A DNA stretch of 64,000 bases from assembly GCA_001687465.1 (NCBI GenBank), contig LVLI01000005.1, forward strand, positions 310,001-374,000. The letters are read 5' to 3'. The notes beneath the pieces were generated by a model. It searched no databases and was not told where the DNA came from. It saw only the letters and a list, made by a program, of their open reading frames with translations. Position numbers and translations under genes: made by a program. Positions 10,701 through 24,582 of the stretch are shown in pieces. Each line of letters starts with the position of its first letter. Position 1 is the first letter of the stretch. This stretch comes from Halocafeteria seosinensis. Lineage: Eukaryota; Sar; Bigyra; Bicosoecida.

Positions 10701-11237
10701 ATTGCCGTGCGGGTGATGAGGTTCGATACGAACGAATGTAGAACTGTCGAATAATACCTCCTGAATCAGTTTTCCAATCGCGCAAACCAGAAAGAGCAAG
10801 TAGCTGACCAGCCCTCAGTTAACAACTCTCAAGTCTCGGGGATCTATTACTAATAGACTATTAGTGTAGCTTACAGTAAGGAAGCCACAATTTCACATCC
10901 CGGAGTGCGCTTAACTCCGACGCCCGGCTCCATCTGGATCAGATCGTCTGAGGTATGTGACTCTATTATCAAGTAGATAGGTGCGAGCGAGCACTGGGTT
11001 TAGTAGGTTTATGGCTTCACTCTCTTCCTTGCCTTCCGGTTGGTCTTCTTGAGACTTTAGAATTCACCATTTGGGTGCAGTACTCACAGTGGGTCCTATG
11101 CACTGACCACAAGTCTCAGTGGATGGTGAGTACAAGCAAAGAATTACAGATATACGGGAAGCGGTTTTACAGTCACGCACGTCGATTTGCTTAGGGGTCT
11201 TAGTCTAGTAGTGCCTACCCACAGGGAAGTGGAAGTA
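10701..11237. other. Upstream spacer of the aldo/keto reductase gene
   Basis: 537 bp containing the promoter of the aldo/keto reductase. No ORF of substance is seen. A short AT-rich inverted-looking motif (ctattactaatagactattag) lies at about 10843-10863. The distal side borders the decayed reductase copy. Confidence 0.3.
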
Positions 11238-11454
11238 TTAGTTTTCATCCCAGATTTCCTGCCAGTGTGGGCCCTCCGGACGAAGACGTATGCTGTCACA
11301 TACTGAGTATGTTCATCTGTTCCCTCTAGCTTTTTCATATCGGTCTGGGGAACCAAAAGGAGAATATACTGTGACAGCGATACCGTTGTTATGGTGCAAT
11401 GAGATTGTTCCGCAGGAAAACCTGCATCTTCTTCAGGAAGTACGGGAAATGGAC
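11238..11454 (-). pseudogene. Truncated aldo/keto reductase pseudogene (tandem copy)
   Basis: On the minus strand a typical acceptor (CTCTACAG at about 11455-11462) leads into VHFPYFLKK, matching IHFPYFLKK of the intact gene's last exon. A deletion follows, then NNGIAVTVYSPFGSP (intact: DNGIAVTAYSPLGSP) and a second deletion. DMKKLEGTDEHTQYV (intact: DMKKLGEIDEHIRYV) then follows in another frame. After one more single-base shift the sequence reads PEGPHWQEIWDEN and a stop, matching PEGKHWKDLWDEN and the stop of the functional gene. Order and strand are conserved, so this is a tandem duplicate that lost the exons for residues 1-127 and most of the barrel. It cannot make an enzyme. It sits between ZRANB3 (stop at 11545) and the intact gene. 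Confidence 0.85.
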
Positions 11455-11544
11455 CTGTAGAGTTCGAGCAGAACGAAAGAAATGATAATAAAAAAAAAGT
11501 CAAGTAGCGTCACCAAGCACACGGACTTGTGACGTATCAGCTTT

Positions 11545-14500
11545 CTAGTGGTCAGGTTGAGACCACCGGCATCGCTTCAAAAATGTCTTGAAACTTGGTG
11601 GAGAAACCCTGTCTTGAGATTTCCTTTTCGCCGGAACTAGTCCTTCGTCGGCGCAGTTGGTGTCTTCCGTTGCTACGACAGGTCTCTGAGTGCTCGAGAC
11701 GACATCTCCCACACCACAACTATCCTCTACTGATTCATTCGACTGTACGCCGCTACTCTGCTCCCATGCTCCGTCATTGTCTTCGGCGTTGTCACAAATG
11801 ACCTCAGCGTCGTCAATCTCGATGCTGCATGACGTAGAATCAGACATTTGAACAAGCGGGGCTTCGCGACCAGGGCACGTATATCTTCGGCCTGATCCAT
11901 GCTGTGGTGGGGACGAATCAGTAACCTCGATGTCGCATGACGTTGAATCCTTGGAGAAGTTCGACATTGTTCCTCTTCGTCCAGGGAGATCCTTCGCCTG
12001 CGAGCATTCGACGATCTCGATATCGCATGAATCAGTTGCGGGAGTCGTTGAAGCTTCGCGGGAATGCCACTGTGGGTCATGCTTTACCTGAGAGGAATCG
12101 TTATCGACGTTGGAAGAAACTGCTGTTTGGTCAGAGACATCCTGCGTCTGCGAGCATTCAATAATGATCACATCTTTGCGCCCAGGCTTCTTTAATCGTG
12201 CTCTTAGTTCCGCAGTCACTTGCCGGTGGCACGAAGTACATAGCGTGCGAAAGTTTGTCCACCCACATGAGCCGCCCCCTTCTACCACAGGTACAATGTG
12301 GTCTGCCTGCCAGTACGAACCTTCCTGCGGATTCCTGATCAACGTTGTCGCCTTCTTCAGAACCTTGTAGGTCGTGTTTTTTCGTGGCTTCCATTCAGTT
12401 CTCAGGATATGGTCGATCCTTGCATCTTCTATCTTCCCTAAACTGTCATCGAGAACATGCTTTGCTGTAATTGCATCATATTCACATTGTCGCAATGCTC
12501 GTCCGGTATCAGCATCATCCTTGTTCCGCATGATCGGGGTGGAAACTGAATCGCTAACCTCACTCAAGCGAAACTCGAGACTAACTTCAAGTAAAAACCG
12601 TGCCTTCCATTCAGAAATTGCAAATTGGGAACGAGCCCACTGCTCTTCCACCTGCTTTTGCTCTTCTCGGTAGAGGCAAGATACCTCGCGATAGATGCGA
12701 CGGGCATCTATACCGCATATCTGACATACTCCATGCTCCAATTCAGAAAGATATGACCGTATTGCGCCGTTTCTTCGTTTGCCCCAGTAAGCGCGATTGC
12801 ATTTCTCGCTACAAAAAGGGACGGCATACTTCCTTGTGCCCACAGCACCAGCGTCTTCGGTAGTATTACTAGCAGCGTGATATGGGTTTGAAACCGTCGA
12901 TAAATACAGCGGCTGGATTACCGTGGCTGAGCAATGAGCACAACGCAAACAAGCACCATTGTCTTCCTCCGTTGTGGACGACTGGCCCACTCGCTCTAGC
13001 TGAGAGTATTTGATGGCTCCAGTGATGGGCGCATAACGGGTGGTGGGCAGGTTTTCCTTGGGATTCGTGAGCTGGAGTTTAGAACCAAAGACATGCTTGT
13101 CCCTCAGTGACGATACTATGGGACCCAAGGGTAAGGACAAAAAAGCATTGCATAATTCCTCTTTTGTCACCGCATTAATGGAGCACCAGTCCAGTGAGAA
13201 TAAATGAGCCACCTTTTCCCAGCAACGACACGAAATTAGCGGCGAAATTTGAGGCCGGTCAGCAAATTCCAGTTCATTGCAGTTTCCGCCCTGTTTGTTC
13301 GCTAAGGTATCGTTATGAATGCCTCCATCCTGAAAAACTGTACGGCGATCTTCACTAAAAATACACCCAGAAGAGCACTCTGCACAAGCATCTGCATCTG
13401 CCGGCGAGACGACGTACTCCTCGGGAACGAAATTCAACCCAGTGTATTGGAGCTCAGCCGTATATATGTACACTCTGTGGGTTGCTGAGCATACCATGAA
13501 TAGTACCACTCCTGTCAGTTCTGCAAACGATAACTTTTCGTGTTTGACAGAAGAGCGGCGCGGTTGAGACGCTTCCTCTTCATTTTCTATTGACAAGCCT
13601 TGTTGTTTTTGTTTAGTAGAACAATCGACTGATGAAGTGGACAGCTCGGTGAACTCTTGGGTTTCGGCGGTATGTATATCGGCTCCCAGCTCTATGGGGG
13701 CACCGTTAACGGTTTTCCCGATAGCCTTGAGTCGGTGGCAGAGCTTTCCCCAGAGAAGATCATCCCAAGTTCCTCGAGCGACTAAGTACTGAATGGTAAC
13801 GCGGCCTCCATTGTCTATGATTGGTTTACCTTTTGCGTTTCCCGAGGAACTCATGCGGTGAGCGCGATCCTCTGCTTGTAATAGGACTCCAACCAAGTGG
13901 TGCAGTTCTCCGAACAGAACCAAATCGGCGGCACTAAAGCAGTGACCTTCTCCACCAGCAGTCATAGAGACAAGGGCTACACTACAATATCGATTAGTTT
14001 GAAACTCCTCAACAGCCGCGGCCCTTTCTTGAGGAAGCATGGTGCCATCCACGCGCACCATGCTAATTTGCTGTTCCAGCATCATGCGGTGGATTCGATC
14101 CATGACGTTCGCATGGTGCGCGAAAATAAGTATCTTAATACTAGAACCACTGCTCAAGTATGTTTTGACCCATTCCAATGCATACTCCCCTATCGCTTCC
14201 GCTTTTGCCACACCGGTTGCATGCCACAAATCTAATGAACTAGAGTCATTGGAATCAATTTGACAGTCCGAAGTCTCTTCGGTCTCACCGTCGTTCGAGT
14301 CGAAAACGTCATCCTCGCGATCAAGAATCCTACGAGCTGCTGCCATGTTACTTCGTCGAACACAGTCGTATGCTTCCTGGAGTGCCAAAGACGCACTGTC
14401 CCGAACAATACGTTCTGCGATAGTAGGAACTTGAGTTTCATCTTGACGCAACAGCTCTAGGTCAATTTCGCTGGACAATTTTGCTTGGCTGGTATCATAT

Positions 14501-16275
14501 AGAATACCCTTTCTAACTAAAGATGAAACCATCCCACATAATTCAGACTGGGTGCATCTTGCTTTCTTTCTCTCTTCACGCTCTTTCTGGATATACTTGA
14601 CGCAACGGTCTGTTTCCACAGACCAAGAGGAGGAGTTAGAAGGAGGAGACAGCATGATGCACTGCCTTGTCTTCTCTGGAAGCTCCGGAAGCACCTGCCG
14701 CTTCAAGCGTCGGATCATGATTTCTTTCTGTAAGACTGAATGCCAAATACGATTGCGTAGTTCACGTCAACTGGTACTACGTACATATCTATCGTACTTA
14801 CTGGCATTTAATTCATGAACCTTCGACACTCCCCCAAAGCTCCAAGACGCTTCGTTGACTCCATCTTCATATTTCCTCTCAGGTCCACAGTATCGCATGG
14901 CAAACTGTAACCTGTTTTGGAAAAGATGGGGTCGTAGACCGTGAAGTAATGGAAACAAGTCCAGTGGCTTTGAAAGACAGGGTGTTCCTGTCAACAAGAC
15001 AACGCGTGCAGCATGCTTAGACATATTCATCACAGCCATTGTCCTTAGTGAGTCTGGCTTCCGGAGACAATGAGCTTCATCGGATACCAAGGACGGAAAC
15101 GCATCTGCGAGGATTTTACCAAGGACATTATATTGTTCAACATTGCTCGCAGCCGCCTTCGAATGGGTGTTAAATTCAGTATCAGAAACAATACGCTGAA
15201 ACCACCGGGACAATAGCGTGTAGCTCACTATTGCTACAGGAGGGAAGTGGCTGACATATTCATCGTTATTGACAAAGCGCGTGTGGTTCTTAACAGGGTT
15301 CCTCAGCCGCTGACTCAGGACGTGTACGGCTATAGCCATCATAGACCGCTTATCTTTCCTCTTTCTCGAACGGTATTGTTTTACAACTTCCTGAAAGAGA
15401 GCCGATACAGGTTGCAGCATCGCATTGATCATCTTCCCTCCCCGCATTAGCCGTAAATCTCCAGGTTGCAGTTCCGGGAGCCATACTTGTAGTTCATTGG
15501 CCCACATCAACTTTAAGCTCGCTGGACACACTATCAAAAGTGGCCAATCAGCGACGTAGTGGCGCATTAGTGATATAGCCTGTAACGTTTTACCCGTCCC
15601 CATTTCATCTGCTAAGAGTATCTTGCCCTTTCGGTTTATTCCGTACTCGATAGCCTCACGTTGGAATGGACGGAGCCACCGGGTGATACTGGACGGTATG
15701 GTTCCTGAGTTCCAAACATCTGTTGTGGTGACCTGTTTCCCCTTCCTGTGACGAATCAAGACCGAATGCACGGTGCTCGGAATATCGTCCACTCGGCATC
15801 CCTGGATAGATTGTACCTTTGCTTTCAATTCGTTATAGCTCTCCTGGGGACAAAAATAATACACGCTGTCTTCTCTTGGTGCCGAATCCCCACGGTCTAC
15901 CTTCTGCAGTCCATAGTGTTGCACCAAATATTTCAGAAACTCATCTGTGCTACCACTACACTGGCCATTCGATGATGAGCTATTCGACGTTGACGAATTG
16001 GTAGTATCTTTCAGAACAGCGGTTGTCGCAGTGGACCGTCGAGATTTGAATTCCACCAAGTACTTGTGGTCCGAGTACCATTCAAACGAGATGTCCAAAG
16101 GCTTCCTCGGTTGCCCCGCAGGGCCAACCCCTGCGGCTGCGGCTGTGTTTGTCGTCTGTGTCACTAGAGAGGCTGTATTGGAGGCGGTAGTAGTGCCATC
16201 ACTCGGTGTGGCCGAGGAGCATGAATTCAACAAGTTCTTGGCGGTGGTAAACGTGGATGCATACCCTCCCTCCAT
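11545..16275 (-). CDS. ZRANB3: ZRANB3-like SNF2 annealing helicase with C-terminal HNH nuclease domain
   Basis: Two exons, 16275-14802 and 14735-11545, about 1,554 aa. In animals ZRANB3 remodels stalled replication forks and cuts structured DNA. The SNF2 core shows Walker A LADEMGTGKT near residue 215, DEAH near 397, LLTGTP, IMIRRLKRQVLPELPEKTR (joined across the 66-nt intron) and the helicase C half with ILIFAHHANVMDRI, VDGT and QAEDRAHRM. Next come CLRCAHC and PFCSEKCNRAYWGKRRNG. An HNH domain at about 1160-1330 holds GVCQICGIDARRIYREV and QADHIVPVVEGGG, N-FRTLCTSCH. This domain order fits ZRANB3 better than SMARCAL1, which lacks HNH. The ~220-aa tail is disordered with repeated SIM-like motifs (see findings). 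I found no convincing NZF finger or PIP box. Start ATG 16275 is preceded by a two-codon upstream ORF. Confidence 0.88.
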
Positions 16276-16604
16276 CTTCTCATTCCATGGTACTCCACTC
16301 CACTATCTCTATATACTACGAAACAGTTGGTTAGACCATGTACCATGAAAACCAACACATAAAAGTCTCGTATGGACAGAGTATGCATGTATTAACGGCA
16401 GATGTAAGTTCACAAGATACAGGGAACCGAGACGAATGACTCATCATGATTCATGAGTATCCCTCTCCTGAGGGCAAAGTGTCATATATACGGAAACGTC
16501 CCAAATTTATCAAGTACGAAGTGTGCTATTTACTTTATTGGTCTGCATTCGACCTATTTCGCTACTATCGTCGTGTGCAGCAGTTGCAAGGTTCCGCCAC
16601 GAAG
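16276..16604. promoter_or_regulatory. Spacer: ZRANB3 promoter and BFR1-like gene 3' end
   Basis: 329 bp. Nearest ZRANB3, on the minus strand, is TATATAGAGATAG (complement of about 16306-16318) roughly 35 nt before the start codon, followed by the mini-ORF ATG-GAA-TGA at 16288-16280. The other side is the 3' flank of the BFR1-like gene. No gene is seen. Confidence 0.35.
16280..16288 (-). promoter_or_regulatory. Minimal upstream ORF (2 codons) before the ZRANB3 start
   Basis: The minus strand reads ACC-ATG-GAA-TGA, with a near-ideal initiation context, and the stop lies only four bases before the main ATG at 16275. Such a uORF would normally cause termination and inefficient reinitiation at the next start. 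Confidence 0.45.
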
Positions 16605-18835
16605 TTATTCTCCTCCAGCAGCAGCCGCCGCAGCGGCTCCCTCACTAGAAGTTTTGCCTTTTTCTTCGAGTTCTCTGTTGCCAGCTTCGTTGTATTCCTG
16701 GCGTTTATTTTGTATAGAGCAAATTGTGTCGTTCACTTCTGTCGTGTCTTTAGGAGGATTCACAGACAAGTATTGCAGCGAGTTGATTACTTCGAAGGTG
16801 TGCTTCAAAGGTCTTCCTTCATCTCCTTTCTGTTGCTTCTTTTTCCCTTTCTTATTTTTCTTCTTTGATCCACCCATGAGAGCACTGAACTCTGGGTCGT
16901 CTTCTTTTTCTTCATTGCGCTTTCCTACTGGCTTCATTTGCGAGACGGTCGACGGATCCACAGCAGCTTCTTCCTTTGGCGCTTCATCTTCTTGGGCAAT
17001 GTTTTGCTCTCCAACTTCCTGTTCAGTACCATCTGGGTCCTCAAACTGTACACGAGCCAGTCCTATCAGAGAGCGCATGTAGTTTTCCATAACGTTGCAC
17101 AGTGCGATTTTCTCGGCATACGGATGCACGGGCTTGGATTCTTCCTCGCTGCACATCAAAATGACGGCAACAATAGGATTATGCAGCAGCTTTGTTGGCG
17201 ATTTAGTATATGTCGCTTACAGTGCCACTTGTTCCTGTTGCTCTTCTGCTTTTTTCTGCTCCATTTCCGCTTTACGCTGAGCAGCCTTAGCACGTTTCAC
17301 AGCATAATAATAATCTTTGTACTTTTTATCGGCACTGCAGGTACCAACATGAAAGTTGAGTAATACGTGATGACAAATTACAGTCCCTCAATCTATGCGG
17401 CTACATACTCGCGGAACTCCTGACGCAGCCGTCGATACTCAGTATTTGCTTCGTCCATTTCTTTGTAAATTTGCTTCCGGCGATCCATCAGTTGTGAACT
17501 ACCTTGTTTTCGTTGTTCAAACTCTTCGCTGTACTTGTTCAAAACTTCCTGCTGTGCATTAAGTCGTTCCTTGACAGCATTGAATTGCGACACAACTTCC
17601 GAAAGTTTGTCCTTCACAGCATTAATCTGCTCTTTGTTGGAGTCCCTTGCTTCTCTCTCGCGTTTTTGGAGTTCCTCTAGTTCTAAGACTTGCTGCAAGC
17701 ATATCAAGTGCGTGGTTATCGTAATTACTATTCGAATCCACGTGTTGCAAATGACCTACATTTCTTGATTGTCTCAGTTCGGATATTTCCTTTACTAATT
17801 TCTTCTCTTCTGCCAGACTAAGGGTGTTTGTAGACTGAATATCTTCTAGTTCCCTGCACAGTACACAACAGGTGAGACAGGAAGACTATCATGCAGGCGA
17901 GATCCATGACGAACCTTATCTTGTTATCAACGTCCTCTACTCTCCTGTATCTCAAGTTATTCTTCAACTCTTGGATCTTATTCGACTGCGAATGTTCGAC
18001 GAAAAGTCACTTGGCAGAAAATGTCGTCCTTGACTGCTAGAGGTATTCACTTACAGTAGTATCTCCACCGGCTTTTAGAGAATCCCGTTGGTCCAGCAGG
18101 GCTTTCTTCTGATCTCTTAGGCTATTTAATTCATTTCTGCAAAGTAAAGGTAAGCAATATATACCAATATACGCTTATAGTCTTCTCGCATATAAATACA
18201 TACTTGATTTCATTGAAGCGTGCCCTTGCTTCTTGGAGTTTCGCCTGCGGACCGGCCACAATAAGGAAGCACAATATGATCAATATGTATGGGTTTCCTC
18301 TAAATTTCTATGGAAAGGGACAAAGAGCTCATATCCTAAAACATGCAGCCCATTGGCTGGGCGCACCAGTTTTCTGCCTTTTTAAGGCGTTCTTCAACTC
18401 TAATAAGTTCGCGGTGGAAAAACCATTCCCCTGGAAACCTTTTTTTCCCTTTCTTCCAGGAAACCCCTTCAACGACGCAAAAATAAGAGAAACAAATAGG
18501 ACGAAAACACTTACTTTCAAATCTTTGCTGGACTCCATTTTCTCCTCGATTTTGGCCTGGATGCCATTTTTTTCCTCCTTGAGCTGATCGATTTTCTTGT
18601 TGAGATCATTCATTTTCTTGTCGTAGGCCTCTTTGTCCGGCTTGGAGACCGGGGTGAGTTGATCCAAAGGGATCACTTCGCGCTCTTGATGCTGCTTTGG
18701 ACCAGTTTTCTCCTGAGAAGAAGACTGGCCTTGGCTAGGTTGCTGCTCTTGCGTAGAGCTATGACCATTGGTTTCCGCCGGCTCTTTGGGTCCATTTTCC
18801 ATGGACAAGTTGGCTGTTTCTTCGACCAACGACAT
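16605..18835 (-). CDS. BFR1-like coiled-coil RNA/polysome-associated protein
   Basis: Eight exons: 18835-18515, 18244-18204, 18136-18055, 17985-17915, 17853-17760, 17692-17409, 17334-17221 and 17148-16605, about 516 aa. The Gln/Ser-rich N-terminus leads to a long charged coiled coil (SKPDKEAYDKKMNDLNKKI, KLQEARARFNEIKNELNSL, EEKKLVKEISELRQS, KYKDYYYAVKRAKAAQ). This pattern matches yeast Bfr1, an mRNP/polysome protein at the ER that affects nuclear segregation. The C-terminal third has PYAEKIALCNVMENYMRSL and a Lys-rich patch (GGSKKKNKKGKKKQQ), and ends in an alanine run. Every splice join restores heptad-rich reading in frame. One donor (17914) is the less usual GTTCGT. The first intron is 270 nt, about four times the local norm. 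Identification rests on overall pattern, not on a catalytic motif. Confidence 0.75.
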
Positions 18836-19008
18836 TGTATGTGTTTTGTCTTTGTAATGTACTCGATATATACTCGTTCGAAGCTATAAAAAGACGTAAA
18901 ATGCCCCTCTGTTGGCAAGCTAAATTGGCACAAAAAGGCGGGATAAGCACTCCAAGGTCGTAAAAACTACCTTTTTTCTCTCGTTCAATACGCCCAAAAT
19001 GCTTGCGT

Positions 19009-19616
19009 TCAATTCAAAATAAGTATAAAAATTGGTTTGTGCAACTCTCCTAGTATACAACGACTTATCGCGGCGCACACGGGGCCTGCACCAGATGATC
19101 TCCAGATCTCAAGGTGCATGTGACACCCGCGGAAAAGATTGTCTGGTTGGTTTTTCCGAGAGAAATATTTAATGTTTACCCCAGACACACGTGTCACACA
19201 GCTTCGGCGGCAATTGCATACTGGTCTATGGGGTGATATATCCTCTACTGTGTCTGGCTTATAAATGACTTTTCCCATTACTTCCTCGGTTACCCGGAAT
19301 TTCCGAAGTCGTTTCTTAAGGAATCTTAGCAATACATGTAGAGCAAAACAAGAACTCAAGAGTGAGGCAGAATACAGGAAGTCCCCACGCAATCCTTAGA
19401 AAGCATATTCCACGCATGATCGTGAAAATGTTGAACCATAGGAATGATGGACAGAGTAGTCAGTAATATCAGCGGGATTTCTGGGAGTCTGGATTCTGAA
19501 TAATTCTTGTGTGGCATTCTGCTACCCACTACTTTGACGTAGTTACTATTTCTAATCACAGGCATAAAACATGCAATAGCACCCAAGAGTTCCCTAAAAA
19601 GTATCACTGTATTCAC
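19009..19616 (-). other. Doubtful membrane-protein-like ORF pair
   Basis: Two overlapping minus-strand frames could together make a small membrane protein. The upstream frame (19616-19356) has a hydrophobic stretch (IPLILLTTLSIIPMV). The downstream frame (19392-19009) has FLYSASLLSSCFALHVLLRFLKKRLRKFR, followed by Cys pairs (CNCRRSC). They are out of register near 19390 and I find no convincing intron to join them, so this may be a decayed gene, a sequencing indel or chance. No family is recognised. It sits between the PLK stop and the BFR1-like start. Confidence 0.25.
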
Positions 19617-19691
19617 TTATTCTGTAAGCGTTATTGTCGTGAATCAAGAGGACGCTCTCGTGCCAACATTAGGTTGCGGGATGACGATTCC

Positions 19692-22459
19692 TTAAACGCC
19701 GTCCTTGCGCTTTCCTACGCTCAATTGATGTAGTATATCCCTGGTATAGCGAAGTCTCCTGGAGATGTCCGGGCGTCCCTCGTGGAGAATCTTCGATAAT
19801 ACATGATGCGAGCGGTTACCAGATTTATCTGCGTAAGTGACAAGCGAAGACTCTGAACATAGTATGATGGAACTAGTATCCTTGAAGTTCACTTGGACGG
19901 TGCGGTTAGATAATCGAAATAGTATCGCATCAGGTGTCTTTATCCACTTCTTGACGAACGTCAAGTCAGAAGTACCGCTGCCCTTAGCAATAGCTGCTTC
20001 TTCTTCCGAACCAGTTCTCCCTTTCTTCCTTTGTTCTTCAAATAGAAACCCTTTGAAGTGGCGAACTAATGTAACTTTCTTCTTCAGTGAGTCGGGATAG
20101 TTAGACATTGTGTGATGTTCACAAACAACGGGGGTGTGTTCGCTGTGTTTGGTATGCTTCGTTGAGGGAGACCTTTCCACATATTCAAAGTCTTCCCCAT
20201 TGGACGCTAGTACAAGCTTACTAGTGTCGTTGAAGAAAACTCCTATGCAACCGTTGCTTAAAAGGTATGCCATACCGTATTTTTCTGTGTAGTCAAGCCA
20301 TCGTGCGATCCAAATTTGTGGGGCATCTCTGGCATCAGCGTTGCGAGAGCCACCACCTTCGTAAGTGGAAAGCCTCTCCTGCATTTTTCGAAGCGTATCT
20401 ACTGCAGGAGACCCTATTTGGTCCTTTGCATCTTTAGGCGTTGAGCGAGCTTTCTGGAAGCACTCGTTCTGCTCTCTATACGATGGTTTCCTATCCTCAA
20501 CAATCCCCGAGTGAGCAGGAGTTTTGTTGCTATCTAAACGTTGAAAAGCACTGTAGTTTTTCGGAGAATTGGTTTTGTTGGTGGTGTTTCTGCATTCTGA
20601 AGCCGTGTTCAATGCTTCAGTTGTTTTCCGTGGCTCCCCAGGTTCCGCTCCACTGGGGCTCTTAGCTGTCCCGGAAGGTGCTACTGGAGGGGTAACAGTC
20701 ATTTTTTCCCGTTTTGTAGCTGTCGGGTCCTTTCCAGTCTCGAGGTTAATTCCGTGATAGCGTAAGGCCTCGTCTTCCGTCACATAAATGTGGTCCTCAT
20801 TTCTGGTCTTCACTGTCGTTCTGTTGTCTCCGATAGTAAGTGACCGAACTGCTTCTCTAACACTGTTGGTTTCTTCTTTTCTACCGGAGCTTCCAGCACT
20901 CTTGACCGGTTGCTTCCTTTTGATTTCACTTCTCAAACCCCTGAGAGGCTGCTCAAGCATTTTCATAACCATCTGATACCCCGAGTCACAAGGAACCGAT
21001 GCCATATCCGGAGCCTGATAGCTGACAGAGGAAGGAAGAGACCGCGGAATGGCCGCCGATGCCTTGACGAAAAATGGGTAGTAGCAAAGTTGGTCAATAC
21101 TTGGCCTCCTACTGGGTGAAGCATTCAACGACGCCCTAATTAGCTCTCTTGCTTCGCTAGAAATTCCGCAGTTGGTTGGAAAAGAATAAGAATTGGATTT
21201 TATCCGTTTGTACGTGGAATTTACATCCTTCGTTTCAAATGGTGGAGTGCCAACCAACATAGTGTACATGATCACACCAAATGACCAAATGTCTGCCTGA
21301 GATGAATGTCCAGTACCTCGAAGTACTTCTGGCGCAATATAATTCGGCGTTCCGCAAACGGTTTGCTTCCTCTCTTCTGCATAATCTAACGCCGCCGCTA
21401 GACCAAAATCGCCAACTTTAACTTGCATGTCTTTTCCCAAAAAAATATTTCCCAATTTTAGGTCACGGTGGATGATGTTATTTTTGTGAAGATAGCGCAC
21501 AGCGTCAAGTAATTGCAGACCAAAGTATCTCGCTTCGTGCTCTGTCAGTCGCTTTCTCCGTTTGATCACTTCCATTAAAGTCTGTGATCAGAACAGTTTG
21601 TACCCTTTGTAGTGCTGAGCTGGGGTGACTTTGGATACCTTACGTTGTCGAACTTACCTGATTTGAGCATAGTTCGAGCATGATATAGACATTGTGCTTG
21701 TCTTCGAAAAACGACTCGAACCCTACAATGTGCTGATGCTCTAAAGACCGATGTATGCGAATCTCAGCTAAGAGCTGCAAAACGGCGTCGAAATATTTAC
21801 CTCCCAAGAAAACTGGAACGCGAAAGATAGATTCCTTACTTTCTGCTTAGAACTGGATTTTGTTAAGGACGACTTCTCAACCACTTTCCCCGCCACAACT
21901 TTTTGATTCTCCAAGTTCGTAAACTGGTACACTTTTGCAAAACCACCCTGCACAATTTTAGTTATTCAGCAAATTATTTTTATGCATTTACAATGTTACC
22001 CATGAATGTTGGGGACAACACAGCACGATACTTCACAAGTATCCAATCCAGCCGTTTAGAGTGGAACAGGAATGAAGAGGCAGCTACAGCGAGAACCCTA
22101 GCTTCTCACAAGCGTTTATGCCACCTCCGTGAGCGGATATCGGCCATATGTGCTTGCCGTCCATGACACACCCTTTTTGTCGAGCTAGCACATACCTTTC
22201 CTAATAGTTTATCCTTGCGGTATCTCCTGACAATCACAGATCCTGAACTACTCTTACGCGAGTCTTCTACGATTTCTCCGAGATTGGAGCCCGAGCTCTT
22301 GGAGGATGCCCTGTGCTGTGTCTGCACTGATCCAGTCTTGTGTTTGGGAGATGGAGGTCCCTGGTTCTGCTTATTTGTCAGCTCCGCAAGAGGAGCTCGA
22401 CCAGCGTTACGACCCTGCTGGGAAGATGGCAGCACGGGCGGTGGTACTGCTATACTCAT
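19692..22459 (-). CDS. PLK: Polo-like kinase (Ser/Thr kinase with two polo boxes)
   Basis: Exons 22459-22196, 21947-21840, 21774-21658 and 21581-19692 encode about 792 aa. PLKs drive mitotic entry, centrosome or basal-body cycles and cytokinesis. The kinase domain starts at [12 protein letters not shown] and has VAGKVV (ATP Lys), [11 protein letters not shown] near residue 201, DFGLAA near 219, a T-loop with [12 protein letters not shown] and a conserved activating Thr. A ~250-aa disordered linker precedes polo box 1 (about 585; [20 protein letters not shown]) and polo box 2 (about 702; [18 protein letters not shown]). The Trp of polo box 1 is present, but the His/Lys phosphopeptide pincer of polo box 2 is replaced (see findings). 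The first intron (21948-22195) is 248 nt, long for this region. Start chosen at MSIAVPPPV. The gene is divergent from ProRS. Confidence 0.92.

Positions 22460-24575
<2,116 letters not shown>

Positions 24576-24582
<7 letters not shown>

Noticed and set aside
16446-17363. Plus-strand hydrophobic, Phe/Ser-rich frames of up to 209 codons
   Set aside because: They are the complement of the Lys/Glu-rich BFR1-like coiled coil, which produces artificial hydrophobic antisense frames.
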